DNA of 64,000 nt from JACKAF01 sp041391485 (GCA_041391485.1 JAWKNY010000023.1:1-64000); one strand, 5' to 3'. Shown: positions 37,132 to 46,337, counted from the stretch's first letter. Numbers and translations: made by a program. Notes: generated by a model not told the origin, from the letters alone.

Positions 37132-39840
37132 TCAACTCACGCTCTCCCGATCGGCAGCAATAGTATCAAAAAGCGCGGGGTTCAGAACCAGTTTTTCCTG
37201 GGCAGTCTCCGAGAGCGCTTTTTCGCAGGCTTCGGTGATGGAGTCGGAGTCCAGATGGTGGTACCGGTAAATATCCCCGGTGGTTCCTGATTTGGAGGTC
37301 TTACGAACCGCCAATGCCACATGCTTTACCCCAACGATCGATCCAATATTGTCCAAAAGCCCGGGTTCTCCGTCATGCACCGAAACGATGGGAATGCGGT
37401 TCCCTCTCAAGCTGAAACACTGGGCCAGATTGTCCACGCGTGAAGTTTCGGGGGTGAGGTGCAAGTCCCCAGTTACTTTTAATCCGTTGCGCAGGTGATC
37501 GTAATGATCTTCGTAGGCTTGGTTGCCGAGTAGAAGGTCCGGGCTTGTTACGATGAACACGTTTGCAAAGACGCCTTTTTCCAGCAGCTTGTCCGAGGCG
37601 TGGATGGCCTCTTCCCCAAGAGCGCCCATCGCAAAAATGTGGATCACGTTGTCGCCGGGCGTATAGCCAGCATAGCCGCGATAATCAATAAGCGGGTAAG
37701 CGCCTTGGAGTGCTTCTTGCCGAACCGTTTCAAGAATTTCGGTTTCTTCCCAATGCGGGACTTCCGGTTCCATCTCCGCTGTAAGCGGCTCGTGGCCTTC
37801 AGGCAGCAGCTTGAATCGGTGTTGTCGGCTCAAGCGGCCCATGAACTCTTTCTGCACCAGCCCTTTGGTCACGCATCGGATGAGCGCGGCCTCTCGGTTG
37901 TCGTTCTCCCGCGTGAAGTGTCTGCGGAGTGTGTCGGCCAGAATCCATTCCACTTCTTTCGCAAAACAAGGTTCCCACGTCACCACATGCGGGATTTGGA
38001 AATCGGACTTCCAGCTATGTTGAGCGCCTTCCGGTGCGAGCGTAACTCCGCTCGGCGTACCCAGAGTCGCAAAACACGATCGCCAGTACAGATTGTAGTA
38101 GTACTGGTCGTGAGCTCGCTTAATGAAGAAGTCGTAGATCGTCATCGCCGGGTAAAACGGGATGCCAACAAAATCAAAGAATTTGCCAAAGGAGCCAGCG
38201 GCGGACATGCAGTTGCCTTCGGCAATCTCAAAGCGCAAGTGCCCCGACTTTTGTGAGATGCGGGGAACTACATCCGGAGCCTTATTGTCTTTGGCGTCGA
38301 ATCGAAGTTCGAAATCCTCTTGGGCAATGTCTCCGTAGAGCTTCCCATTCATGTTCGGGCTGGTGTTGGTGGAGGTGCCCACATCGGGTGCCATGGTCAG
38401 GAAAAACTTTGCTACCGGGCCCCAGCCTTGGTCTGTCGACGTCGCGTCTTCGCCCCGTCCCAACCGATCCAGTTTCGCGGCGACCTGTCCCCACATCCAT
38501 TGCGTGTGCGCTAAGGGATTGAATTTGATGGCCGTAATATCGAAGTCCGAAGGCCATTCCAGGGAACGGGCGAATTTCACCCACTTTTGTTGGCGTTCCT
38601 TCACTTCGCCAATAATCTTCTGGATGCCATTGACCAAGAAGTTACGGCGTTCCTTTAGGTAGGCATTCTCTTTGGAAGACTCATCAAAATCCTGGAAGGG
38701 GTTTTCAAAATCAAGTCCGAGGCCCTTGGCCATCTCTTTCAGTTCGTCTTCCTCAGGCAGCGTGGAGTGATTTCCAGACTTTGCTTGGCAGCGCAGCTTA
38801 TAGCCTTTGATGGTGTAGGCGACGACAAAAGTCGGGCGATCGCTCTTGCGGGCTTCCTGGAAGGTTTCGACCAGGCTTTCTAAGTCGTGACCGCCCAGAT
38901 TCAAAAAGACCTTGTGTACTTCCTCGTCGCTACAATCCTTGAAGAAGGGCTTCATCTTGGCAGATTTTTCTTCGAGTACCTTGCGAGTGAGTTCGGGCTT
39001 GTTGGCTTCCAGCAAACCTTGGAACTCAAAATCTGTGAAGCATTCGTTGAGAACGCGCTTGAATTCGTCCCCACCTTCTCGCTTGAAGAACTCTTTGCGT
39101 AACTTTCCGTGCTTCAAAATGACCGAGCGCCAGCCATTGGCTTCAGCGATTCGCGCCATTCGATCGGCATCGGAGCCATTGAACGCTTTTTCATTGGAAA
39201 TGCGGGTTCCGTCTAGGTTCTGTCGGTTGTAATCCACCACCCAGACGACGTGGTCGAGTTGCCGCTCACCGGCGTCAGGCATGGCTTCCGCTAGCGAGCC
39301 TTCACGGAATTCCGAATCTCCCATCAGGCACCAGAAGAAAGGATCTTCTTTGAGACCCACATTGTGGTGATGGGCAAAGTCATAGGCCAAAGCTGTGTAA
39401 AGCGCGTTTACCGGCGGGATGCCTACCGAACCGCTCGGGAAAAACCGGTACCCATCCGGATCCGCTTCTGCGTGGTAGGACTGGAAAACAGGTTCGCCGT
39501 TGCTTGAAAAGTGGCGCAGGTGGCGCATGGCAAGCTGCCGCTGGTCCTTCTCAAAAAGTTTTCCCTCTTTGTCTCTGAAATTATGCAGAAGAAAGTTGAG
39601 TCCGTGATCCATCGGCGAGACGTGAGGCTTGCAAGCCATGTAGTCTTCCGGATGGCGGGCAACCAGATGCAGAGCCGCCAGAATGTGCTGAGAGGAGGCG
39701 CAGGCAGTGGCGTGTCCCCCCACTTTGGGCTCCCCCTTTCCGTGTCCGGGACGGTGGTTGGCCAAATGGATCATTTGCAAAGCCAGGTAAAAGGCACGAT
39801 CGCAAATATTGTTCAGGACTTCGTAATCAAGCTTGCTCAT
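37132..39840 (-). CDS. aceE: Pyruvate dehydrogenase E1 component (homodimeric AceE type)
   Basis: ThDP enzyme decarboxylating pyruvate and acetylating lipoyl-E2. 902 residues from ATG 39840; the frame is open 13 codons further but MSKLDYEVLNNICDR is the better start. Segments in order: GGHATACASSQHILAALH, SPMDHGLNFLLHN, the ThDP motif GDSEFREGSLAEAM..VVDYNRQNLDG, EGNCMSAAGSFGKFFDFVG, and GVTLAPEGAQHSWKSD. The GDG of the ThDP motif reads GDS here. No E2 or E3 gene is in the window. Confidence 0.9.
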   Translation of the reverse strand: MSKLDYEVLNNICDRAFYLALQMIHLANHRPGHGKGEPKVGGHATACASSQHILAALHLVARHPEDYMACKPHVSPMDHGLNFLLHNFRDKEGKLFEKDQRQLAMRHLRHFSSNGEPVFQSYHAEADPDGYRFFPSGSVGIPPVNALYTALAYDFAHHHNVGLKEDPFFWCLMGDSEFREGSLAEAMPDAGERQLDHVVWVVDYNRQNLDGTRISNEKAFNGSDADRMARIAEANGWRSVILKHGKLRKEFFKREGGDEFKRVLNECFTDFEFQGLLEANKPELTRKVLEEKSAKMKPFFKDCSDEEVHKVFLNLGGHDLESLVETFQEARKSDRPTFVVAYTIKGYKLRCQAKSGNHSTLPEEDELKEMAKGLGLDFENPFQDFDESSKENAYLKERRNFLVNGIQKIIGEVKERQQKWVKFARSLEWPSDFDITAIKFNPLAHTQWMWGQVAAKLDRLGRGEDATSTDQGWGPVAKFFLTMAPDVGTSTNTSPNMNGKLYGDIAQEDFELRFDAKDNKAPDVVPRISQKSGHLRFEIAEGNCMSAAGSFGKFFDFVGIPFYPAMTIYDFFIKRAHDQYYYNLYWRSCFATLGTPSGVTLAPEGAQHSWKSDFQIPHVVTWEPCFAKEVEWILADTLRRHFTRENDNREAALIRCVTKGLVQKEFMGRLSRQHRFKLLPEGHEPLTAEMEPEVPHWEETEILETVRQEALQGAYPLIDYRGYAGYTPGDNVIHIFAMGALGEEAIHASDKLLEKGVFANVFIVTSPDLLLGNQAYEDHYDHLRNGLKVTGDLHLTPETSRVDNLAQCFSLRGNRIPIVSVHDGEPGLLDNIGSIVGVKHVALAVRKTSKSGTTGDIYRYHHLDSDSITEACEKALSETAQEKLVLNPALFDTIAADRESVS

Positions 39841-39952
39841 AAACCGCGGTAGTCTACTGTCAAAGAAACACCGTCGCAAGCAAGAGTTTAAGCACTTGAA
39901 ATCAATTGAGAAAGTGGCAAGTCTGCCTTGGGTATGACGAGGTGCGTGTGCG

Positions 39953-40462
39953 CTAAGTCGACGAGCTCAGTTTGGCGAGTTCCGCCATGACGCGTTTGCG
40001 GTTGAAGAGAGTGATTTTTACCCCTTCAAGCGGCTGGTGCACGTCGCGGGAAAAGTAGCCGGTGGTGAGCAGAAAGCCTTTGGTACTTCCCAGACCTTTG
40101 ACGAAGTCTTTGAACTCCAAAACGGCGGAAAGAGGGGTGAGCCCCTGAGGTTCCGCGGCTTCTACGCAACCAAAGACCAAGGTGCCGTAAAGAATGGGGT
40201 CCTCGTTTTCAGCGACCAACACCACTTCCTCGGGTGAATTCACGAGACGTTCTTTCAGCTTCAGCCCTTTGGATTCGCAAAGGTGTTTCACTAGACGCTC
40301 CAGATCCTCCAGAGCGAGTGACGGGCCCGACGGATCGGTCGCTTTGTCTTCTTCTGGGAGCAGGAAACTTTCTTTAGTCGGGGAGGAGCCTCGGGTAATG
40401 AGAACAGCGAGACCCGCTGCAATCACGATAGCGAAAAAAACCAAAAAGAAGAGATTAAACAT
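39953..40462 (-). CDS. Membrane-anchored Mrr/restriction-endonuclease-like domain protein
   Basis: 169 residues from ATG 40462. One N-terminal span (MFNLFFLVFFAIVIAAGLAV), a linker, then a ~110-residue alpha/beta domain. Its second half (EFKDFVKGLGSTKGFLLTTG, then GVKITLFNRKRVMAELAKL) follows the C-terminal pattern of Mrr_cat-type nucleases ('KGIFITTSxF...IxLIDGxxLxxLL'). The expected catalytic D/ExK pair is not clear, so it may be inactive. Its ATG overlaps the upp-like stop by eight bases, indicating coupling. Confidence 0.55.
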   Translation of the reverse strand: MFNLFFLVFFAIVIAAGLAVLITRGSSPTKESFLLPEEDKATDPSGPSLALEDLERLVKHLCESKGLKLKERLVNSPEEVVLVAENEDPILYGTLVFGCVEAAEPQGLTPLSAVLEFKDFVKGLGSTKGFLLTTGYFSRDVHQPLEGVKITLFNRKRVMAELAKLSSST

Positions 40463-41273
40463 AGGAGTTGTTGATGAGTTCTCCGACACCGCCCGCACCG
40501 GGAACAATGTAGTGTTTTTGATTGAGTCCGCGCTCGTCCTTCCAACGAGTGCCGGGTACGGTGTCGAGCACGTCTTGTGGGCTTAATCCGCGATCGAGAC
40601 GGAGTGCGTACACAACGAGTTCAGGGCACTCGCGCGTGATCATCGAAAGGTATTCGGGGGTGACGATGAGATGGAGCGCGATAAACTTCTTCGCCTTGCC
40701 TTTCACTTCGTCCCGGTAGATTTCCATCGCCGTCTTCAGCGTCGAGCCCGTAGCGCCCATGGGGTCTGGGAAAAAAACGTACGCGCCCTCACTATCGCCA
40801 CCTATTTTCACGCCGCCCAAATTAGTACCGATCACCTTTTCAGCGGAGTCGGTCTTTCGGTTGATGCTGATGTGATCCTGGCGGACGCCCTCCGGATCCA
40901 GGATGTGATTGAGAGCATCAAAACAAATGTGAGACGGTACCGTGCCGGCGCGCGCCAAGGCGACGGTCACCACTCTGGAAGTCGGATCTACGATGGAGGC
41001 GACAAACTTGCCCTCAGGGTGCATCGACGCCATGCGAGTTTCGAGATTGCTCTCACACGTTTCAAATTCTGCGTTGACGACGCATTTGACGAGTTCGGAG
41101 TAGAGCCGATTGAGAAGCTGATTGACCATTGGCTGCTTGCACGCGGGATCCGAGAAACGGGCTAAAAGCGAGAACAGGAAAGGATCCGAGAGAATGTGAA
41201 TGTTCGGACCGTAAAGGTGTTCTAGTTCGGAAAGCCGGAAATTGGCATTCAAATATTGACTATCCCTCAACAT
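40455..41273 (-). CDS. upp: Uracil phosphoribosyltransferase-like protein
   Basis: 272 residues from ATG 41273 (MLRDSQYLNANF); a longer frame begins at 41339. UPRT converts uracil and PRPP to UMP. The PRPP-binding loop appears as VFFPDPMGATGSTL and the C-terminal uracil-binding region as QKHYIVPGAGGVGELINNSY. The protein is ~60 residues longer than bacterial UPRTs (~208), mainly in the N-terminal half, resembling larger bifunctional or eukaryotic-like forms, so assignment to strict Upp activity is moderate. It overlaps the Mrr-like gene. Confidence 0.75.
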   Translation of the reverse strand: MLRDSQYLNANFRLSELEHLYGPNIHILSDPFLFSLLARFSDPACKQPMVNQLLNRLYSELVKCVVNAEFETCESNLETRMASMHPEGKFVASIVDPTSRVVTVALARAGTVPSHICFDALNHILDPEGVRQDHISINRKTDSAEKVIGTNLGGVKIGGDSEGAYVFFPDPMGATGSTLKTAMEIYRDEVKGKAKKFIALHLIVTPEYLSMITRECPELVVYALRLDRGLSPQDVLDTVPGTRWKDERGLNQKHYIVPGAGGVGELINNSYV

Positions 41274-41385
41274 CGTGACCCCACAGAACACCTGGTCGAA
41301 TAACGAAGTCAAGCCAGCAGTTGACCAGTATACAAACATTCATTAATTCTGTACTTTTAGGCAAATTTACAAAAAGGGAGGGGTT

Positions 41386-41955
41386 GTGGCCCAGTTGATG
41401 CTCGCCATCGACGAGTTTGTCGTGTTCGACTTGGAAACCACTGGTTTGTCGCCTTGGGGCGGAGACGAGATGATCGAAATTGGTGCGATGCGCATCTATG
41501 GAGATGAGTTGGACGAAGTGAACGTTTTTCACTCGCTCGTGAATCCCAAGCGACTGATCCCTGAAGAAGCCTCTCGCGTGAACGGCATTACCAATGAGAT
41601 GGTGATTTCGGCTCCTACCGTGGAAGAAGTTTTTCCGAAGTTTCTGGAATTTGTGGGAGGGGCTTGGCTCGCTCAAAACGCCAAGTTCGACATGTCGTTT
41701 GTCACCAAGTATCTGATGCAATTTAACATGCGCAAAACTTTGGAGGTCTACGACACCATCGCTTTTTCGCGTCGGGTTTTCCCTTCGGAATCGCGCCACA
41801 ACCTGGATGTGATCGCCAAGCGCTTAGGGCTGAGCATTGCTCCCGAGGACCGTCACCGATCCATTGGAGACGTCCGTTTGACTGCCCAGGCCTTCATGCA
41901 GATGAAGAACAAACTCGGCGACAACTACCCATCTCCCGAAAAATGGACGGTCTAG
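41386..41955 (+). CDS. DnaQ-like 3'-5' exonuclease (DEDDh)
   Basis: 189 residues from GTG 41386, which has GGGAGG seven bases upstream. ExoI motif FVVFDLETTGL, ExoII AQNAKFDMSFV, ExoIII HRSIGDVRLTA (H and D). This is the proofreading exonuclease fold of DNA polymerase III epsilon, but without the C-terminal polymerase-binding region, so it may be a stand-alone exonuclease. Divergent from the upp-like gene; the 112-base gap has TTGACC followed by AT-rich sequence. Confidence 0.85.
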   Translation: MAQLMLAIDEFVVFDLETTGLSPWGGDEMIEIGAMRIYGDELDEVNVFHSLVNPKRLIPEEASRVNGITNEMVISAPTVEEVFPKFLEFVGGAWLAQNAKFDMSFVTKYLMQFNMRKTLEVYDTIAFSRRVFPSESRHNLDVIAKRLGLSIAPEDRHRSIGDVRLTAQAFMQMKNKLGDNYPSPEKWTV

Positions 41956-42031
41956 CCAGCGCGCGCCATGTCAGAGCGTCGTGGAAGAGTCTGTGATTGG
42001 GTTTGATCCGCACTAGCGGTACCATGAGAGG

Positions 42032-43366
42032 ATGAAACTCAGCGCTTGGATCCTCGTCGCCATAGCTTCCGCTACCGTTTGGGCTAAAGACCCAGGCAGC
42101 CAGCTATTAAAGAATCTCAATCCCCAGTCCTTGAAGACCAAGAAGCCCAGCTACATTCGTCTTTCGGATACTACGAGATACCTTTTGGGGCGCTCGTGCC
42201 TTAAGTACCGCTCGTTGCCACAGTGGCGAAAAATTATTGAAGAGGCCTATAGCAAAGGGGCCACCTGTCTAAAGCAACGAGGCTCTAAGCAAAGTTTGGA
42301 GATTGCCGCTGGCGTGGAAGGGACGGCGCAACTCATTCAGGGCAAGCCTTTGAAGTTTTTATGCGAGGAAGAAGGCTACTCCTGGAAGGCCGCTAACCCC
42401 AGGGATGAAAGCCTTCAAGCGGATGCGGTGGCAACGGATCCGGACAACCCGCACTTTCCCACCATTCACATGAACCCGCGCAAGTTGTCCCGACTTTCGG
42501 ATGACGAGTTGCAACGCATTCTTTTTCACGAGTCGATCCACCTGTTGGGTTACGGTCACTTTACCCACATCGAGTACTCTTATAGTTGCGAGCATTGCTG
42601 CTTTCACTCAAAAGAAGATTCGGACGAGGCGCAACGCCTGGGTTGTAACATCTGCAAAGGGAAGTATTCCGGGATCAAGGATCCTAGATATATCGACGAC
42701 ATCATGCAGTTCTTCCGAAAAGGTCTTCCCGCACACGCCGATATTCGACTGGCCGAAGCGCAAAGTTTTATGAAGGGCCACAGACAGGAACGGTGGGCTA
42801 AGTTCAACGTCCTTCTCCTCTCTCCTCTTCCGGACCAGGCACCTTTTACGATCCCTTACGCGAACCTTTTGGAGAAAAAGTACGCGCCCTTAAGCGAAGC
42901 CGAATCCAAGGTGATCAAAAACGTAAAAACCTCTGAGAACAAAGTTTTCGCTTTCCTGGGTGGGGACAACATCCAACATTTGGCGAACTCCTTTTTCTTT
43001 TTCTATGAATCGGATTACAAGCTTGCGGAAAAAGAACTGATGCAAGCGCAGGTGAGTGACGTGAAGCATGTGCCCGCTACCATTCGAACTCGTTATATAA
43101 ACCACACGGTCCCGTTTCTGGAGACCATCAAAGAAGAAGTCGCTGGCGGACTCCTCGCCTACTATTCGGATCTGGAGTTTCAGGCGGTCGTGCAGAACAA
43201 TCCCGACGCTCAGAAAAGTATTTATCCCCATCGGCAACGAATCATTCGAGCCTTCTTCCCGGAGTGGAATCCCAACTACTTCCCCCCCTTCAAAAAAGCG
43301 GAAGACGGGACCATCATCGTGATGGTCGACGACAAAGAGGCAATCCGCGTACCGGCAAGCCAATAG
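42032..43366 (+). CDS. Secreted metzincin-like zinc metalloprotease
   Basis: 444 residues with a signal peptide (MKLSAWILVAIASATVWA). The zinc site HESIHLLGYGH starts at H166 (H166, E167, H170, H176) and fits HExxHxxGxxH, the metzincin signature. A cysteine cluster follows at once (SCEHCCFHS...LGCNICKG). The region after ~250 is unrecognised and mostly helical. Expected to be active in the periplasm or outside. It precedes a caspase-like lipoprotein on the same strand after 56 bases, so the two may be expressed together. Confidence 0.75.
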   Translation: MKLSAWILVAIASATVWAKDPGSQLLKNLNPQSLKTKKPSYIRLSDTTRYLLGRSCLKYRSLPQWRKIIEEAYSKGATCLKQRGSKQSLEIAAGVEGTAQLIQGKPLKFLCEEEGYSWKAANPRDESLQADAVATDPDNPHFPTIHMNPRKLSRLSDDELQRILFHESIHLLGYGHFTHIEYSYSCEHCCFHSKEDSDEAQRLGCNICKGKYSGIKDPRYIDDIMQFFRKGLPAHADIRLAEAQSFMKGHRQERWAKFNVLLLSPLPDQAPFTIPYANLLEKKYAPLSEAESKVIKNVKTSENKVFAFLGGDNIQHLANSFFFFYESDYKLAEKELMQAQVSDVKHVPATIRTRYINHTVPFLETIKEEVAGGLLAYYSDLEFQAVVQNNPDAQKSIYPHRQRIIRAFFPEWNPNYFPPFKKAEDGTIIVMVDDKEAIRVPASQ

Positions 43367-43422
43367 ACGCGCCTTGTAAAAATACGCTTGCGAAAACTTA
43401 AGGGATCGAGTTTCCTGAAAAG

Positions 43423-44607
43423 GTGGTGAAAACTTGGGGGTTTAAGGTGTCAGGCATATTCCGTTCCGCCTTCTTTGGGCTGTTCCTCTTATCGTTACTC
43501 GCGTGCTCCAATACGGACTTGCAGCGTCCCAAAAGGTTCGGCAACTTCAGCCAGAATCTGGAAACGCTCAACGCCTACCGTGAACTTAAGTTCAACAAGG
43601 ATTATCTGGCGAAGGGCAAAGCAAAGATTTTCCTCATTGCGGGCAGTGAGGAGAATGCCAACTTTGCTCAAGAGATCATTGAGCAAAAACTCTATTGGCT
43701 GGATCAAGGTTTCAAAGCGGAAGAAATCGTCTGTTTCTACGCCATGCCTAGCAACTACTCTTACCAAGAGGATCGAGCCCAGTATTCGATATTGAAATCA
43801 CACCTCGCAGATTGCCAACATGCGAACGCAAAAGACATTTTCGAAGCGATACACGAGTCCGGTAAGGCTGGCCACGACTTCCTCTACCTGTACGCCACCT
43901 CGCACGGGAATAATCCGTTCACCGAGATTTTAAAGGAAAAGAAACTCAACCTTGGCACGCGCTTGTTCCTCGATGGTTTTGTCCAGGACTACCCAGTGCT
44001 GGGGGATCAGTACATGCTCACCGTCGACGGTTCTCCCACTGGAAAGACGGCATCGTTGCCTGCCTTGGCGTCTGAGTACAAAGCCGGGGCGAAGCCCGAG
44101 GACTTGTTTTTCACCCCTCGCTATTTGAAGGCGGCCTTGTCCAGCTGGCCTGACGATGTGACAAAATATATCGTTTTGCAGGCGTGCCACAGCGGCGGCT
44201 TTGTACGTGATCCTCGTCCGGATTTTCAAAAGGATCTTCTTTCCAGTATTCCGAATCTGGTCGCGATGACAGCGTCTCGCTACGATCGTAGTTCTTTTGG
44301 TTGCGACAGCGGCTCGTACCGAACCTTTTTCGGCGGCGCCTTCAACGATACGTTATTGCGAGCGGAAGAAAATCCCGATCAAATCCGTTGGCCGGCTTTT
44401 TATCGTTCCATCAAACGCCAGGTTGAGCGTTTGGAAAAAGAAAAGGAAGTCAAAACCCCGTCACTCCCTGACTTTATCGACACTAGAGAAAGCGGTAGTG
44501 AGGTAAAGGAAGAAAGTCCACTGAAGGAGGGGAGCGTAGACGTAGGGCCAGGCAGTGGAGACGAATTGAATGAAAACGAGGTAGGAGAGCCCACAGATCC
44601 CGAGTAA
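43423..44607 (+). CDS. Caspase-like (clan CD) peptidase lipoprotein
   Basis: 394 residues from GTG 43423; lipobox in FLLSLLACSN. The fold is read from FLIAGSEENANFAQEIIEQK (first strand-helix), FLYLYATSHGNN with catalytic H161, and YIVLQACHSGGF with catalytic C255, then AMTASRYDRSSFGCDSG and FGGAFND, as in C13/legumain- and caspase-like peptidases. The last ~55 residues are acidic (EVKEESPLKEGS...). Its 3' 147 bases overlap the convergent membrane gene. A frameshifted relative is at 10196. Probable location: outer-membrane-attached, periplasmic or surface. Confidence 0.75.
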   Translation: MVKTWGFKVSGIFRSAFFGLFLLSLLACSNTDLQRPKRFGNFSQNLETLNAYRELKFNKDYLAKGKAKIFLIAGSEENANFAQEIIEQKLYWLDQGFKAEEIVCFYAMPSNYSYQEDRAQYSILKSHLADCQHANAKDIFEAIHESGKAGHDFLYLYATSHGNNPFTEILKEKKLNLGTRLFLDGFVQDYPVLGDQYMLTVDGSPTGKTASLPALASEYKAGAKPEDLFFTPRYLKAALSSWPDDVTKYIVLQACHSGGFVRDPRPDFQKDLLSSIPNLVAMTASRYDRSSFGCDSGSYRTFFGGAFNDTLLRAEENPDQIRWPAFYRSIKRQVERLEKEKEVKTPSLPDFIDTRESGSEVKEESPLKEGSVDVGPGSGDELNENEVGEPTDPE

Positions 44608-45576
44608 GTGAGGCAACTCGATCCGCTGTTTTTTCCAGATCCAGTAGAGGGCCAGCGCGCATCCCAGAAGCCTGCAAGGCCATTGCAGCCACATCATGTT
44701 CGACATTTTTAGAAATCCTAAAAAGCCTGGCAGGCTCAACATGACAAAGGCCGGATCTTTTTTTGAAAGAGCCGCGTAATGGATCATAGGCGCAAAAAAG
44801 CCCTTAGCGTCCAGTACGAGAAAGGGGAGTACAAAAAGCGCTGCCGCGCCCAGGATAAGAAGCGTGAGTTGCTTCGCTTTCGCTTTGTTGTGTTTTAACT
44901 GGTAGAGGTAGAAGGGAAGCAGCAACGGAGCCGCCGTCTCTCTGGAAAAAAGAAGGAGCACAAAAGCGATTTCCTGGAGCCGATCTTTGGATCTTAAGGA
45001 AGCCCAAACAAATAAACTCAAAAACAACCACACGGGTCCTGTATGTAGCGTGCTGACTTCGTGGACCGCCTGACGTGAAAACGCGTGTACAGCGAGAAGC
45101 AACAAAAACCCTAGCGCCCAGCGAGAGGGCGGCGCGCGTAGCCGTGAAAAACAGTCAAACAGCAAAACGTAAAAGATCAGGATTGCGATCAGATTCACGT
45201 AGCGAACGTCGATGTCTAACAGATAAAGGGGCAAATACGGCATCCACAGAGTCGGTAGGTAGAAGTGGGACACTTCTCCCCTTCCCTCCAACAGATGAGG
45301 ACGGTAAGGGTTTTTACCTTCGCTGACGTCTTTTAAACCTGCGATGAGATTAGGAAGCATGTCGGACTGAGCGGCGTTGATGGGCGTTCTTTGGATGTGG
45401 TAGCCGCGAAGAACGAGGCCGGCGGTTGCAAGGAGCAGCGCGATCCCGAGCACCTTGCTTTTTTGTTGTGTGCCGAAATCGGGGGATGGGAGTCCACCGA
45501 GCAGGCAAGTGAAGGTGGTGTAGGCCGCAAGGATCAGCAAGGCTACCAGTGGGAAATGGTAAGTCCCTAGGCCCAA
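44461..45576 (-). CDS. Multi-spanning membrane glycosyltransferase-like protein (GT-C/DUF2029 style)
   Basis: 371 residues with about nine or ten hydrophobic helices. A periplasmic loop after TM2 reads SEGKNPYRPHLLEGRGEVSH, placed as in polyprenyl-phosphate-dependent mannosyltransferases (GT87-like). The TTG 45576 start is arbitrary: the frame is open upstream (FGAEELGRRFGPVARARL), so the gene may begin near 45650. The C-terminal 49 codons overlap the caspase-like gene on the opposite strand. Confidence 0.6.
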   Translation of the reverse strand: MGLGTYHFPLVALLILAAYTTFTCLLGGLPSPDFGTQQKSKVLGIALLLATAGLVLRGYHIQRTPINAAQSDMLPNLIAGLKDVSEGKNPYRPHLLEGRGEVSHFYLPTLWMPYLPLYLLDIDVRYVNLIAILIFYVLLFDCFSRLRAPPSRWALGFLLLLAVHAFSRQAVHEVSTLHTGPVWLFLSLFVWASLRSKDRLQEIAFVLLLFSRETAAPLLLPFYLYQLKHNKAKAKQLTLLILGAAALFVLPFLVLDAKGFFAPMIHYAALSKKDPAFVMLSLPGFLGFLKMSNMMWLQWPCRLLGCALALYWIWKKQRIELPHLLGICGLSYLVFIQFVSTAWPYVYAPLLQWTFFLYLTTAFSSVDKVRE

Positions 45577-45702
45577 GCGCGCGCGGGCAACGGGACCAAA
45601 GCGCCGCCCAAGCTCTTCTGCGCCAAAGCGATAGTGATGAAACCCCAGAGTGCTGCCATGCGATCATTTCTATCAATAATAGAGCGTGAACTGAACCAGG
45701 GA

Positions 45703-45779
45703 TGGTGAGCGGTACTGGGTTCGAACCAGTGACCTCGAGCTTCGGAGGCTCGCGCTCTATCCAGCTGAGCTAACCGCCC
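45703..45779 (-). tRNA. tRNA-Arg (anticodon CCG)
   Basis: Minus-strand cloverleaf: acceptor GGGCGGT/ACCGCTC (one G-T pair), D arm GCTC..GAGC, anticodon stem CGAGC/GCTCG with loop CTCCGAA, T arm CTGGTTCGAACCCAG, discriminator A and encoded CCA (45703-45705). Unlike tRNA-Lys and tRNA-Cys in this window, CCA is encoded and the CACTCCGTTG trailer is absent. Confidence 0.96.
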
Positions 45780-45833
45780 ATAAGTCGTCTGTCGGAATAA
45801 GGAATACGATGAACCACATGGAATCTCAAGCGA

Positions 45834-46235
45834 TTAGAGGCCGCGTTCCACTTCGAGCTGAGGCCGTCGACGGGGGCGGCGGCGAGGGCCGGTGGGTTCC
45901 TCCACCTGAATGGAAGCAGGTGGCGGGAGAACTGCCGGATCGGCCTCTTCCAGCCGCGTGCGGCAGCTGCGTACGCTGTTCTCAATCTCGGGGGTGTTTC
46001 TTGCACGTTCCCGGTTCTTGAACTCGGCGTGGGAGGCCAGCGTGTTTACCTCGCAGTTGCAGAAACGTTCGCGGAAGGCGGATCTCACTTCTCGGCCCAG
46101 GCATTCGCGCGTGGCGTAGTTGATCTCCGCCGCGCTCCACTGGTGGATCGCATCGGCGCAGCCAAACAGGACGAGACAAAATGTAAGGATTGCCACTCGC
46201 AAAAAAGACCCTTCGAATTTGAAAAAGAGCCCCAA
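45834..46235 (-). CDS. Small lipoprotein of unknown function
   Basis: 133 residues. Lipobox in LTFCLVLFGCAD. The mature part has a cysteine-containing helix region (ATRECLGREVRSAFRERFCN; RSCRTRLEEAD), then a Pro-rich stretch and an Arg-rich end (GPRRRPRRRPQLEVERGL). No family recognised. It lies 55 bases upstream (in transcription sense, downstream) of tRNA-Arg on the same strand. Confidence 0.55.
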   Translation of the reverse strand: MGLFFKFEGSFLRVAILTFCLVLFGCADAIHQWSAAEINYATRECLGREVRSAFRERFCNCEVNTLASHAEFKNRERARNTPEIENSVRSCRTRLEEADPAVLPPPASIQVEEPTGPRRRPRRRPQLEVERGL

Positions 46236-46309
46236 TCATAAAGAAAAAGACGCGCCGAATCAAGTAGCAAGAATTGTCACCTTTGGCCGTTTTGAGCGGA
46301 GATTTTGGG

Positions 46310-46337
46310 AAAGGGGGAGCCTAGCTCCCCCTTTTTT
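46310..46337. terminator. Strong bidirectional-type intrinsic terminator
   Basis: AAAGGGGGAGC (46310-46320) pairs perfectly with GCTCCCCCTTT (46324-46334) around a CTA loop. The plus strand has six T after the stem; the minus strand has a T-rich but interrupted tail. It stands 63 bases beyond the stop of the minus-strand gene at 46400, so it most likely ends that transcript and protects the lipoprotein gene starting at 46235. Confidence 0.8.

Noticed and set aside
37132..39840. Transketolase or DXP synthase instead of AceE
   Set aside because: Length, the N-terminal GGHATACASSQ region and the C-terminal segments follow AceE, not transketolase.
40455..41165. Plus-strand frames opposite upp and aceE as antisense genes
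   Set aside because: They lack ribosome sites and family features; the minus-strand proteins explain the region.
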